In this document: positions 9,451 through 17,473 of the stretch, piece by piece
Position numbering within the stretch: the stretch's first letter is position 1
Layout of the letters: the number at the start of each line of letters is the position of its first letter
Notes under the pieces: generated by a model
Told to the model about the DNA's origin: nothing
Database searches by the model: none
Seen by the model: the letters and a program-made list of their open reading frames with translations, nothing else
Program-made: the position numbers and the translations under genes
From: Pseudomonadota bacterium
GTDB lineage: Bacteria > Tectomicrobia > Entotheonellia > Entotheonellales > Entotheonellaceae
Direction: 5' to 3'
Length of the DNA: 42,892 nt
NCBI GenBank assembly: GCA_005777235.1
Contig: SXND01000264.1
Location: forward strand, 1 to 42,892

Positions 9451-10212
9451 ATGGAAGGAGGGAAGCACGTGCGGCATGTATGGTCGAGATGGTGTGAAGC
9501 GTGGCGGCGCTGGCGGTGGCAGACGCCGCCACGCCGCCAGCCAGCGGTAGGGCGCGTCTCTTTTGGCGATTTACGCCGTCTGCAGCCCATAGGACGCAAT
9601 TTCGGTCTCGAGTGGGGCCAGTGCGTCGATCGTTACTATATTGAGGCATTTTTGGCACGCCACATGCTGGACATCTCTGGGCACGTCCTCGAAGTCGAAG
9701 ATGCGACCTATACCCACCAATTTGGCGGGGCGCGTGTGCAGCACTCCGATGTGCTGCACCTCTCCCCAACGCATCCAGGGGCGACGCTGATCGCAGACCT
9801 TACCCAGGCTGAGCACCTGCCCTCGGAGACATTCGATAGCATCATTTGCACGCAGACGTTGCAGTTTATCTACGATGTGCGTGCGGCGCTCCGCACCTTG
9901 CATCGCCTCCTCAAGCCTGGTGGCGTGCTTTTAGCGACAAGCCATGGTATTGGCCAGATTGCCCGGTGGGATATGGATCATTGGGGGGAATACTGGCGGA
10001 TGACCTCGCTGTCGGCCCAGAGGCTGTTCACGGAGGTCTTTCCCGCCACGCACGTGACTGTCCAAGCCCATGGCAATGTCTTGGTGGCGCTGGCCTTTTT
10101 GCATGGGCTGGCCTCTGAAGAGCTGCAACGCGCAGAACTGGACTACGACGATCCTAATTACGAAGTCCTCATCACTATACGGGCCGTGAAACCCCAGCCC
10201 ACAACCTCATAG
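9451..10212 (+). CDS. Class I SAM-dependent methyltransferase
   Basis: About 253-residue methyltransferase of the Methyltransf_11-like type. The core runs from a variant motif I (GHVLEVEDATYTHQFGG) through ATLIADLTQAEHLPSETFDS, the motif IV region IICTQTLQFIYDVRAAL and LHRLLKPGGVLLATSHG. This form is common near polysaccharide or natural-product loci; the acceptor is unknown. The start is uncertain: the open frame extends to 9319, but ATG 9451 has a purine-rich AGGCGGGCGG just upstream, and the core fold begins well after it. It is divergent from the FAD-methyltransferase/ABC operon and convergent with the kinase gene, so it has its own promoter. Confidence 0.8.
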   Translation: MEGGKHVRHVWSRWCEAWRRWRWQTPPRRQPAVGRVSFGDLRRLQPIGRNFGLEWGQCVDRYYIEAFLARHMLDISGHVLEVEDATYTHQFGGARVQHSDVLHLSPTHPGATLIADLTQAEHLPSETFDSIICTQTLQFIYDVRAALRTLHRLLKPGGVLLATSHGIGQIARWDMDHWGEYWRMTSLSAQRLFTEVFPATHVTVQAHGNVLVALAFLHGLASEELQRAELDYDDPNYEVLITIRAVKPQPTTS

Positions 10213-10244
10213 CACTCCCCACGGCCCTGGTCTGCGGGCTGGAC

Positions 10245-13019
10245 TCACCGGCCATATTGCTTGAGCAGCGGGGCAAGTTGTTTGGCGAGTGCCTCCATCG
10301 TTTGAAAACGTTGTGCGGGTTCAACGGCCATGGCTTGTTGAATAATCGCCTCCAGGCCTGGCGGGATCTCTGGATTCACCTCGCGTGGGGGCGTGGCTTT
10401 CCCCGCTACATGTTGAAACAAAATCGCCATAGGATTATCCCCCTCGTAGGGCGGCGCCCCCGTAAAAATCTCATACATGATGACGCCGAGACTATAAATA
10501 TCCAGGCGGGCATCGAGTGTGCGATTTTGCAGTAACTCCGGCGCCATATAGAGCGGGGTGCCCATCAGCGCTCCCGTTCGGGTGAGACGGGTGGCGGCAT
10601 CGTTGGTCAAGGCTGCTAAACCGAAATCGACAATTTTGACCAGACGCTTGTCATCTAGCAAGATATTCGGCGGCTTGAGGTCGCGATGGAGCACGTTGGC
10701 CTGATGGGCCGCATGCATCCCGCGACACACGTGCCAGACAATCCGCAGGCCGTACGGCAGTGGCAGCGGGGCCTGTTGTGCCAGGGCATCGCTTAAATTG
10801 TGGCTCGGAAAATATTCCATCGAGATAGCATAGAGACCGTCAATTTTGAGAAACTCGTGGATACGGATGACATTTTCATGGGTGACCCGCCTGGCATAGC
10901 GTAACTCATGGACAAACCGCGCAATCATGCGTGCATCATTGGCCATATGCGGATGCAGAAACTTCAGGATAACCTCTTCCTGCACCATGAGATCCTCGAC
11001 CAAGACCACGGTGCCAAAACCACCCTGACCAATGTGCCTGAGAATACGGTAACGCTCTCCCAAGACCGTCCCAGGTTCCACCGCCATAATATCAGACACC
11101 GTTCCCGTGATGGCGGTTTCCGAGGACGCCGTGGGGGGGCGACGCATGCCATCGAGACTGATGTCTGTCTGGACTTCTTCGTGCTGCGAGAACTCTGCCA
11201 ACGGTGGCGGATACTGTAAGAGATCCGCTGTGGTCTCAGATGTATCACTGTCGCCGGTGATTGTCGTGCCAAAACGTTGGATGAGCGTCTCAACCGTGTT
11301 GGTGACGAGTACTTGCAGGGCTGGATCGGTGGCCATTGCGCGCACGATCGTGACCACCTGGAATACCTGCTCCGCCTGTGCGGTATCCGTTAATCTTGCT
11401 AATGCGCGCAGCGCTTCTTGTTGCAGCGCTGGTGCCCCCTGTTGCACCTGCGTCAGGCAGACAGGTACCGCTCGTGCGTCTCCCAAGGTCGAGAGGGCGC
11501 ACAAGGCGGTCAAGCGCTCCGCCTCCTCGCCGTGTTCCACCAGGCGTATAAGCGCTGGGACAGCGCGTTGCTCCCCCAAGGCGGCTAACGCTTCAGCCGC
11601 ACAGGTCCGGCGCCAGGCGTTCTCCTGCTCCAGCATCGATGAGAGGAAGGGCCATATGCGGTCATCCCGCGTCTGTTTCAGGATATTCACCGCACAGCGT
11701 CGCAGAAAGGCAGTCGTATGCAGTGCGAGCTGCAGCGCTGCGTCGATCACCTGCGCGGTGCCATGCTGCCCGAGGGCCTCGGCCACACGTGTGCTGACGT
11801 CCTCGTCGTGCCCCTGCAAGGGCTCCAACAGCGTTTGCAGGGCCGCGGGCGTGCTTTGTCCATTAAAGATCGCCACCGCATTACTCTGAATGTCCGGCGA
11901 TGTGTCCTGCAGCAGCGGGAGCAGGTACGGGAGAATCCGGGGATCGTTCTGACGGACCAGTACTGCCGCAGCTTGCCGTCGGACAGTGGCGTCGGCATCG
12001 GTTAAGAGTCGGCAGAGTGGTTCAACGTCACACGGCTCCCGGAGATGCGCAATACCCACCAGGGCCAGGTTGCGGATCCGGACCGACGCTTCGGGGAGGA
12101 GAGACAGCAAGACCTCCGGCATCTGCGCCGGAGCATCAGGGGCGAGAACCGCCACTTTCATAGCGTCAGCTGTACCGACTGCCTGCAAGATGGGGAGCAG
12201 GCCCTGGCGCATCTCCGCATCCGCGCCAGGGAGGAGGGCGAGCACATGGCCAACCGTCTGCGGATCTTTGCGCTGCCCTAAGAGGGCTGCGGCCTGCCGC
12301 CGCACCGTGGGCTCTGGATCCTGCAGGAGCGCACAAATGGGTGCGACATCAATGGGAAATTCTGGGCGCCGCAACCCCTCGAGCGCTGTTTGGCGTATGG
12401 CGGCCTGCGAGTCGCGCAGTAAATCCAGGCAGGCCCTCGGGACATCCTCGGTCTCGAAACGCACGATGAGGCGGGTCAACCCCAGACGGAAGGTGTCATC
12501 CGGCGTGGCAAGACTCTTCACCAGTGCGGGCACACTGTCTGGCGTCACTCTCTGGACGAGCACACTGAACAGGGCCTGGCGCTCCTCCGGACGCGCCGCC
12601 TCCAGGCAAGAGAGCAGCTTATGGACATCGACACGTTTGGCATGTGCCACGATGATCTTACTGAGCGTGGCCTTTGAGATATGTGGATCGTTCCAATAAT
12701 CAAATAAACGATTGGGATCGTACGTTTGCGCTTGCGTCAGCACGTCGCCGACGGCGGCAGCTACGCGTGTGTTGGTGCTCGCCAAACCCTCACTCAAGAG
12801 CGCCAACGTCTCGTCTTGGGCATACGCTTCCAACACGGCGAGCAAGGCACGGGAGGGCGGGCCTTTCCCCAACGCTTCCAGCAATTTGAGAATGGTGCTG
12901 GTGGCGTCACACCGTTGTAACAGCGCCGCAGCTTGCACCGCTTCTGGGCTTGTAACTGCTGTCGCCCCCGCAAGCCGCTGCACGGCTTTATTGATTTTGT
13001 ACCTTTCAAAAATGCCCAT
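10245..13019 (-). CDS. HEAT-repeat protein with C-terminal Ser/Thr protein kinase domain
   Basis: 924-residue protein. Residues about 20-600 are a long array of HEAT/PBS-lyase-type helical repeats (recurring R-QAA-LLGQ--D and AV-ALI-LVE units). Residues about 650-915 are a Hanks-type kinase with all key motifs: glycine loop IGQGGFGTVVLVED, the lysine of VILKFLHPH, catalytic HRDLKPPNILLDD near residue 776, DFGLAAL and the APELL activation-segment end. In most bacterial kinases the kinase domain is N-terminal; here it is C-terminal to a scaffold, which may select substrates. No membrane helix is evident, so it is probably cytosolic. Start ATG has GAGGGAT upstream. No phosphatase gene adjoins it. 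Confidence 0.9.
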   Translation of the reverse strand: MGIFERYKINKAVQRLAGATAVTSPEAVQAAALLQRCDATSTILKLLEALGKGPPSRALLAVLEAYAQDETLALLSEGLASTNTRVAAAVGDVLTQAQTYDPNRLFDYWNDPHISKATLSKIIVAHAKRVDVHKLLSCLEAARPEERQALFSVLVQRVTPDSVPALVKSLATPDDTFRLGLTRLIVRFETEDVPRACLDLLRDSQAAIRQTALEGLRRPEFPIDVAPICALLQDPEPTVRRQAAALLGQRKDPQTVGHVLALLPGADAEMRQGLLPILQAVGTADAMKVAVLAPDAPAQMPEVLLSLLPEASVRIRNLALVGIAHLREPCDVEPLCRLLTDADATVRRQAAAVLVRQNDPRILPYLLPLLQDTSPDIQSNAVAIFNGQSTPAALQTLLEPLQGHDEDVSTRVAEALGQHGTAQVIDAALQLALHTTAFLRRCAVNILKQTRDDRIWPFLSSMLEQENAWRRTCAAEALAALGEQRAVPALIRLVEHGEEAERLTALCALSTLGDARAVPVCLTQVQQGAPALQQEALRALARLTDTAQAEQVFQVVTIVRAMATDPALQVLVTNTVETLIQRFGTTITGDSDTSETTADLLQYPPPLAEFSQHEEVQTDISLDGMRRPPTASSETAITGTVSDIMAVEPGTVLGERYRILRHIGQGGFGTVVLVEDLMVQEEVILKFLHPHMANDARMIARFVHELRYARRVTHENVIRIHEFLKIDGLYAISMEYFPSHNLSDALAQQAPLPLPYGLRIVWHVCRGMHAAHQANVLHRDLKPPNILLDDKRLVKIVDFGLAALTNDAATRLTRTGALMGTPLYMAPELLQNRTLDARLDIYSLGVIMYEIFTGAPPYEGDNPMAILFQHVAGKATPPREVNPEIPPGLEAIIQQAMAVEPAQRFQTMEALAKQLAPLLKQYGR

Positions 13020-13272
13020 CGGTATCCCTCGCTGAAATCCGCAGATTACGCGTGCTGCCTAGGATGTGCAGGCTGATCTGTCAAGCAGGCCCCTCTCCTG
13101 ATGCCTCTTGCTGAGGTCATGCCTAAACTCCACGTGCAAGCGTCGGCGTCTGGGGCGTCGAACCCACTCTGGCTCTGCGGCGCCGCCTCCTATGGGTGCT
13201 GAGCATAGGCAGCCTGGCTGACGCTGGGAACTTGGAAACTCTTACATGATGGCAACGAGCATTGGATCAACA

Positions 13273-13303
13273 AGTATAGCCAATCTCTCCTACCAAGTTC
13301 CAA
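13273..13303 (-). promoter_or_regulatory. Possible sigma70-like promoter for the kinase gene
   Basis: On the minus strand TTGGAA (13298-13303) and TATACT (13273-13278) are 19 bases apart, about 250 bases upstream of the kinase start. The spacing is long and the site is in a relatively AT-rich patch of a 490-base gap (13020-13511) that otherwise shows no gene. Confidence 0.3.
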
Positions 13304-13459
13304 ATGATTCCGCGTCCTGTGTTCTTGTGTGCCTGATGAGACAGTCTAGCGGCGAGAGAGTATAGACAAAAAAATGCCTAGGACGCGGTCGTATCGCCCC
13401 TACTCTTGATGCGGTTTCCGTCCATTGAGCCGCGGGACGTGAGCCAGGGAGCCCCCCGC

Positions 13460-13484
13460 CCCCAAGCCTGTGCGAGGCTTGGGG
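13460..13484 (-). terminator. Possible transcription terminator after the acetamidase operon
   Basis: Perfect 10-bp inverted repeat CCCCAAGCCT / AGGCTTGGGG around a 5-base loop, about 28 bases past the stop of the acetamidase gene (minus). No T-run follows, so it would not be a textbook rho-independent terminator. A GGGAGCCCCC-type direct repeat flanks it on both sides. Confidence 0.4.
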
Positions 13485-13511
13485 AGCCCCCGCGGGTGCG
13501 CGCGGCCTCAG

Positions 13512-14384
13512 CTAGGTGCCAATCTGCTCCAACACCTCACGGGCCAGGAGCATCTTGACAGGGCTGAGTGGACGGAACGTGCGGGACATACGGATATCTC
13601 CCGCGAGACTCAGCAGACTATACGCCGCGTAGGGTTCCATGCCACGTTCCTGCACCAGGAAATCGACCATCTGTTGTACCGCCAACCGCATGGTCTCGCC
13701 CACGTCATCCCCAGAAGCGAGAATGGCAAAATGTTGCGGGGTCAGCGCGCGGGGTCCAGGTAAATGCTTCCCGTGCTCCACCGTGATGCGTAGCGTGACT
13801 TCTGCCGAGCATTCGGCGCCGGTACCCCCTACCGCGCCGTCGCCGACCACGGCGTGACAATCGCCGAGGACCAGCTTGCCGCCTGGCACGAATACGGGTA
13901 ACCAGAGCGTGCTGCCCGCCACGAGTTCCTTCATATCCAGGTCGCCGCCATAGGGACCGCTGTCGCTGGCGGTAATCTGGATCATCGTCGGTGTGGTGGC
14001 AATGAGGCCCACGGAGGGGTTGAGCGGCACTTTGATACCCCCTGGAAACTGCAGGTGCCCGTCGCGCAGCGCCATCACGGTGGGACGCCGCTCGATAAAC
14101 GTTTCGCCCAAAAAGCCACGTCCGGGTCTGACGTCATGCATCGCGGTGGCGGCAGGCGTAATCGCGAGAATGTCAATGCGCAAGGCATCCCCTGCCTGGG
14201 CGCCTGCCACCGCGATGGGGCCGGTGGCCGCACCGACTTCCGGCGGCTGCTGATCAGCGCCCCACACGCCTTTGTACGCATCCCATGTTTCCACCACCAG
14301 CGTCTCCCCCGAGGCAATCGTGATTGCGGGCGCGAGCTGCGGGTCCAGCACGAGGGTATAGTGCTCTCGGCTCAGGCGTTGCAT
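13512..14384 (-). CDS. Acetamidase/formamidase family protein
   Basis: 290-residue FmdA/AmdA-family amidohydrolase, which releases ammonia from short amides such as formamide or acetamide in the cytosol. Family segments: SGETLVVETWDAY near the N-terminus, GPIAVAGAQAGDALRIDILA, the GGNxD-like GPYGGDLDMKELVAGSTLWL metal-site region, and DCHAVVGDGAVGGTGAECSAE. Length is typical of the short bacterial form. Start ATG is preceded by TGGAGGAG. It is the last gene of a three-gene minus-strand operon, 21 bases after the FKBP stop. Substrate specificity within the family is not resolvable here. Confidence 0.9.
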   Translation of the reverse strand: MQRLSREHYTLVLDPQLAPAITIASGETLVVETWDAYKGVWGADQQPPEVGAATGPIAVAGAQAGDALRIDILAITPAATAMHDVRPGRGFLGETFIERRPTVMALRDGHLQFPGGIKVPLNPSVGLIATTPTMIQITASDSGPYGGDLDMKELVAGSTLWLPVFVPGGKLVLGDCHAVVGDGAVGGTGAECSAEVTLRITVEHGKHLPGPRALTPQHFAILASGDDVGETMRLAVQQMVDFLVQERGMEPYAAYSLLSLAGDIRMSRTFRPLSPVKMLLAREVLEQIGT

Positions 14385-14405
14385 GCGTCTTGCTCCTCCA
14401 GTACG

Positions 14406-14837
14406 TTAGTCTTGCACATGAATGACCGTAACATCAAACACCACGTCCTGCCCGGCCAGCGGGTGGTTGAGATTGATCGTCACCATGTCTTCCCCAATCT
14501 CATGAATACGGAAGGCCACGATACTGCCTCCTGGCCCAGCCACTTCCCCGCTAAACCCCACATGCAGGGTCGAAGCGGGGAAGCGATCTTTGGGCAGTTG
14601 CTGAAACGCATCCGGATTTAACGCACCGAACGCGTCGGCAGCGGCCAGCTCCAGGCGTACGTGATCACCCTGTTTCAGTCCTTCCACCCCCTGCACCAGT
14701 CCACTCGGCATCCGCGTGTGCCCATGCACGTAGGTCCAGGTGCCACTGTCCGTTGAGGAGTCGACGAGTATCCCGTCGGCCAACGAGAGGGTGTATTGCA
14801 GACACACGGTTTTGCCCATTTGTATGGACTGCTCCAT
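14406..14837 (-). CDS. FKBP-type peptidyl-prolyl cis-trans isomerase, SlyD-like
   Basis: 143-residue FKBP with the SlyD layout: a split FKBP domain (TVCLQYTLSLADGILVDSS, then MPSGLVQGVEGLKQGDHVRL) interrupted by an insert-in-flap chaperone domain (AFGALNPDAFQQLPKDRFP to HEIGEDMVTINLNHPLAGQ), closing with VVFDVTVIHVQ. It catalyses proline isomerisation and assists folding in the cytosol. It lacks the His/Cys-rich metal-binding tail of Escherichia coli SlyD. ATG 14837 is preferred over a GTG at 14852, because the GTG is only 4 bases from the preceding stop and the five extra residues are not conserved in the family. It lies 19 bases after the candidate rhodanese selenoprotein. Confidence 0.9.
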   Translation of the reverse strand: MEQSIQMGKTVCLQYTLSLADGILVDSSTDSGTWTYVHGHTRMPSGLVQGVEGLKQGDHVRLELAAADAFGALNPDAFQQLPKDRFPASTLHVGFSGEVAGPGGSIVAFRIHEIGEDMVTINLNHPLAGQDVVFDVTVIHVQD

Positions 14838-14856
14838 CGGATGATGTCTCACAGGC

Positions 14857-15231
14857 TCAGGGTTGTTGAGGGGTCTCTACGGGCAAGCCCGCGGCTTTCC
14901 AGGCGTTGAAACCACCAGCTAGATAATGCACATTCGTATAGCCGAGCGCCAACAAGGTCTGCCCTGCCAGGGCAGCGCGTCCTTCGCCAGCTCAATGCGC
15001 CACAATCGGCGTGGTCTTATCGGGGACCAGCTCTTCGATGCGCCCTTCCAGACGGCCCCGCGACAGCAGCGTCCCTTGCGGAATATGTCCACCGTCCCAC
15101 TCGTCTTTTTCACGCACATCCAGGATGACGACTGGCCCGCCGGCCGCCAGCTGCGCCTGTAATTGCGTATTCGGCATTTTCGCGACCGCCTTCTGGGCGG
15201 CCTCAATCATCTCACGTCCAGTCTGGGCCAT
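14857..15231 (-). CDS. Rhodanese-like protein with in-frame TGA at the catalytic cysteine: candidate selenoprotein
   Basis: 124-codon single-domain rhodanese read through one TGA (14992-14994, codon 80). The N-terminal half has the classic PVVILDVREKDEWDGGHIPQ, and the C-terminal half the classic LGYTNVHYLAGGFNAW. Between them the active-site loop reads PIVAH-(TGA)-AGEGRAA, so the TGA sits exactly where the sulfur-carrying Cys of the CxxGxR loop belongs. Selenocysteine would make an active persulfide/selenenyl enzyme. Start ATG 15231 has AAAGGAG at ideal spacing. There are no other defects, and the frame runs cleanly to its own stop. A hairpin that fits bacterial SECIS rules follows the TGA. 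Alternatives are a single-base nonsense mutation or a base-call error; Cys codons need a transversion to become TGA. Confidence 0.75.
14954..14984 (-). promoter_or_regulatory. Candidate bacterial SECIS element
   Basis: In the mRNA, 16 bases after the rhodanese UGA, CUGCCC pairs perfectly with GGGCAG around the loop UGGCA (genomic 14959-14975). A lower AAGG/CCUU stem (14981-14984 with 14954-14957) extends it across an asymmetric internal loop. A 6-bp upper stem, a 5-base loop with G among its first two bases and 22 bases from UGA to loop all match the published pattern for bacterial SECIS elements. GC-rich hairpins also occur by chance, so it supports but does not prove decoding. Confidence 0.55.
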
Positions 15232-15435
15232 GCGACACTCCTTTGCTATCATGCTCGGTGGGGCCTCGACGTACACGCTCACATCCCCACGGCGTCCCTC
15301 GGTAACACACTGTAGCAACATCTAGACGCTCAGGCAATACGGGAACACTGGAAGCAGTTGCGATGCCCCGGGGCGCACGGTATGCTGTGTCCAGCAGAAG
15401 TAGCGTGGCAGTGGACGCAGACAAAGGAGCCTCCT

Positions 15436-15735
15436 ATGGCATCGCTGGCATTTCCCGCAGATGCAGAACGCACCATGGTCGACTTCATGAATGACAACTA
15501 TGCACATTCAAACTTGATGTATGCCCAGGTCTATGGACAGCTCTGGGAGGCCCTGGCCGCCCGCATGGTCGGGCTGGACCGCACGGGTATGGACTTAGAG
15601 GTGACCATGCCGGGCGGCGCGCAGCGTCTCCGCCTTCCGTTCGATCACCAGTTGCAGGATGAGGGCGACGCGCAACAAACCCTCGTGGCGATGTCTTTCA
15701 ATGCCCGCGACGTGCTGAAGCAACGCCCGCGCTAA
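15436..15735 (+). CDS. DUF2470 domain protein
   Basis: 99-residue cytosolic protein made almost wholly of a DUF2470 domain, the small domain found at the C-terminus of HugZ-like heme utilisation proteins and also alone. Marks are MVDFMNDNYAHSNLMYAQV (usually MN-DHADA in the family, here with Tyr-Ala-His), DRTGMDLEVTMPGGAQRLRL and the terminal FDHQLQDEGDAQQTLVAMS. ATG 15436 is preceded by AAAGGAG, 8 bases away; the longer upstream frame lacks a ribosome site. It diverges from the candidate selenoprotein operon across a 204-base gap that may hold both promoters. Function is unknown; heme binding is a family-based guess. Confidence 0.75.
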   Translation: MASLAFPADAERTMVDFMNDNYAHSNLMYAQVYGQLWEALAARMVGLDRTGMDLEVTMPGGAQRLRLPFDHQLQDEGDAQQTLVAMSFNARDVLKQRPR

Positions 15736-15827
15736 GCGCGCCCCCTGACACGCGAGGTGGCTGCCAGTCTTGCGGCTTCTCTCACAGCCTTGGGCCGACC
15801 CGCGCCCTCCGCCTGACCCGAGAATTT

Positions 15828-15861
15828 TTGTTACGGTGTCGGCGCCCAGATGGTGTACAAT
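15828..15861 (+). promoter_or_regulatory. Possible promoter of the PHYHY protein gene
   Basis: A -10-like TACAAT at 15856-15861 lies 60 bases upstream of the start codon at 15922; TTGTTA (15828-15833) or the overlapping TTACGG (15831-15836) could serve as a weak -35, with 22 or 19 bases of spacing. Confidence 0.3.
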
Positions 15862-15921
15862 AGAAGCTCTAGATACACCTTGCAACAGGGTGTCGGCGTA
15901 ATTTACGGGAGGAGAGCGACC

Positions 15922-16713
15922 ATGGAGTTAGGGACAACCAAGATTGAAGCCGGCGCTGTGACCTTTGCGTTGCAGTATCGTGCCTTGATGCCAGATCAGG
16001 GCGTCTGTATTCAAGTGGTCGGCGAGTCCGAAGGACAGTGCAAAGAGTTGCTGCGTTTCGACTGTTTTGATCAGGATCCGCATTATCACTACGATCCGAG
16101 TGACAAAAACGAGCGGTATCATATGGACAAGACGACCGCTGGTAATCCCATTAATTGGACGATGAAACAGCTGCGCACGCGGTTGGCCCCCATGCTCGAA
16201 CGCGCTGGCTACATGGACATCGCCAAAAAAATCGATTGCGCCATGGTGATGCCGAAGTTGGATCAGGTGGAAGAAGCGGCGCGCTATATGGCGCAGAAGC
16301 AACGCCGTACCGTGACCCACAACCGTGGTGATGTGATCATTGAGGCGGGCAATATCCGCTTCGGTCTGGAGTTTCGTGAGCTGCGTAATGACCGCGGCAT
16401 GGCTATTCATGTGCTCAGTGATGTCGCTGGCCAGGAAATTGAGCTGCTGGCGTTTGATTGTTTCGAGCGTGGCCCCCACTATCACTATGGCCCGCGCAAC
16501 CAGGATGTCCGGCTGTACTGGGACATGACCGCCGTGCCTGACACCCTGGAGTGGACCCTCGAGCAGTTCACCTCGGGCAAACTGCCGGCCATGATCGCCC
16601 GCGCTGGCTACCCCGGCGTCGTTGCGAGCATGGATCCCGAGATGGTCTGCCAGAAAGCGAAACACGAAGTGGCGCCGAAGGCCATGGCTATTCGTGCCGC
16701 CCACGCCAAGTAA
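15922..16713 (+). CDS. Tandem-duplicated PHYHY-motif protein of unknown function
   Basis: 263-residue cytosolic protein built from two copies of one domain of about 120 residues. Each copy has an IEAG start (TKIEAGAVTFALQYRAL / VIIEAGNIRFGLEFREL), a strand with CIQVVGESEGQ or AIHVLSDVAGQ, the invariant LL-FDCF----PHYHY-P core, a W-T/L-EQ segment and an RAGY helix. The PHYHY motif in both halves offers paired histidines that could bind a metal; that is inference. I do not recognise a named enzyme; similar single-domain proteins are annotated as domains of unknown function. ATG 15922 has a strong GGGAGGAGAG site. It appears monocistronic, followed by a DUF188 gene after 120 bases. Confidence 0.8.
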   Translation: MELGTTKIEAGAVTFALQYRALMPDQGVCIQVVGESEGQCKELLRFDCFDQDPHYHYDPSDKNERYHMDKTTAGNPINWTMKQLRTRLAPMLERAGYMDIAKKIDCAMVMPKLDQVEEAARYMAQKQRRTVTHNRGDVIIEAGNIRFGLEFRELRNDRGMAIHVLSDVAGQEIELLAFDCFERGPHYHYGPRNQDVRLYWDMTAVPDTLEWTLEQFTSGKLPAMIARAGYPGVVASMDPEMVCQKAKHEVAPKAMAIRAAHAK

Positions 16714-16833
16714 GTCCTGCCCACGCACGGGAGGCTCGCAGGGGTCTCCCGCTGCCTTGTGCCGTACCACCACACCCTACGGTTGACGAAGACCGCGCTA
16801 TGCGGCGCGTCAGGCGCACTCAGGAGTTCGACC

Positions 16834-17304
16834 ATGCGCATCTGGATAGACGCAGACGCGTGTCCTGGCGTGATTAAAGATCTCATCATACGCACCGCCC
16901 GCCGGCGACAGCTCGCCGTCTGCTTCGTGGCCAATCGAGCCGTGGATGTGCCCCTCTCGCCCCTGCTGACGTCCGTGCGTGTCGCCCAAGAGCCGGATGA
17001 GGTGGATCGTTACATCGTACGGCATGTGGCCCCGCAGGATCTGGTCATCACAGCGGACATTCCCCTAGCGGCAGCGGTGGTAGAGCGTGCGGCCCTGGCC
17101 ATCAGCCCACGTGGTGACGTCTATACGGCGGACAACGTGCACGAACGCCTGGCAGTCCGCAACCTCTTACAACACTTGCGCTCTGGTGGTCTCACCCTGG
17201 GTGGCCCAGCACCGCTGACGGAGACGGATCGTCAGCACTTCGCCGCCGCTTTGGATCGGGTGCTGACCAAACTCTTGCCCAAGAACCCGCCACCGGCAGT
17301 GTAA
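16834..17304 (+). CDS. DUF188 (YaiI/YqxD family) protein
   Basis: 156-residue YaiI/YqxD family protein. The N-terminus IWIDADACPGVIKDLIIRTA is diagnostic, followed by the VCFVANRAV strand, the LVITADIPLAAAVVERAA segment and the SPRGDVYTADNVHERLAVRN segment. The fold is PIN-like, with the first Asp residues in the position of nuclease metal ligands, but the biological role is not established. ATG 16834 is chosen because the family begins at MRIWIDADA and a CAGGAG motif precedes it. Confidence 0.9.
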   Translation: MRIWIDADACPGVIKDLIIRTARRRQLAVCFVANRAVDVPLSPLLTSVRVAQEPDEVDRYIVRHVAPQDLVITADIPLAAAVVERAALAISPRGDVYTADNVHERLAVRNLLQHLRSGGLTLGGPAPLTETDRQHFAAALDRVLTKLLPKNPPPAV

Positions 17305-17473
17305 GGACGGAGATGGCTGGCTGATCACCCACCCCATCGAGGCGGACACCGAGCAGCGCATCACGACGCAGTGGCACGCTGACCGCGCCTGGCTTACTGT
17401 GCAGAGTAGATGGCCAAGATTGATGACGGGCGTATGGCCCATGGTGTCGCTACCCCCGCGGCAGGAGGCGCTC

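Noticed and set aside
14992..14994. Treating the rhodanese as a plain pseudogene
   Set aside because: The only defect is TGA exactly at the catalytic Cys, with an SECIS-like hairpin; the selenoprotein reading explains more, though the alternative stays open.
15928..16773. 281-residue minus-strand frame
   Set aside because: Lies antisense to the duplicated PHYHY gene, which has a strong ribosome site and internal homology; the antisense frame shows neither.
17305..17473. Coding-like stretch after the DUF188 gene (reads GDGWLITHPIEADTEQR)
   Set aside because: No start codon with ribosome site and no continuation that looks like protein; perhaps a remnant, but not supportable.
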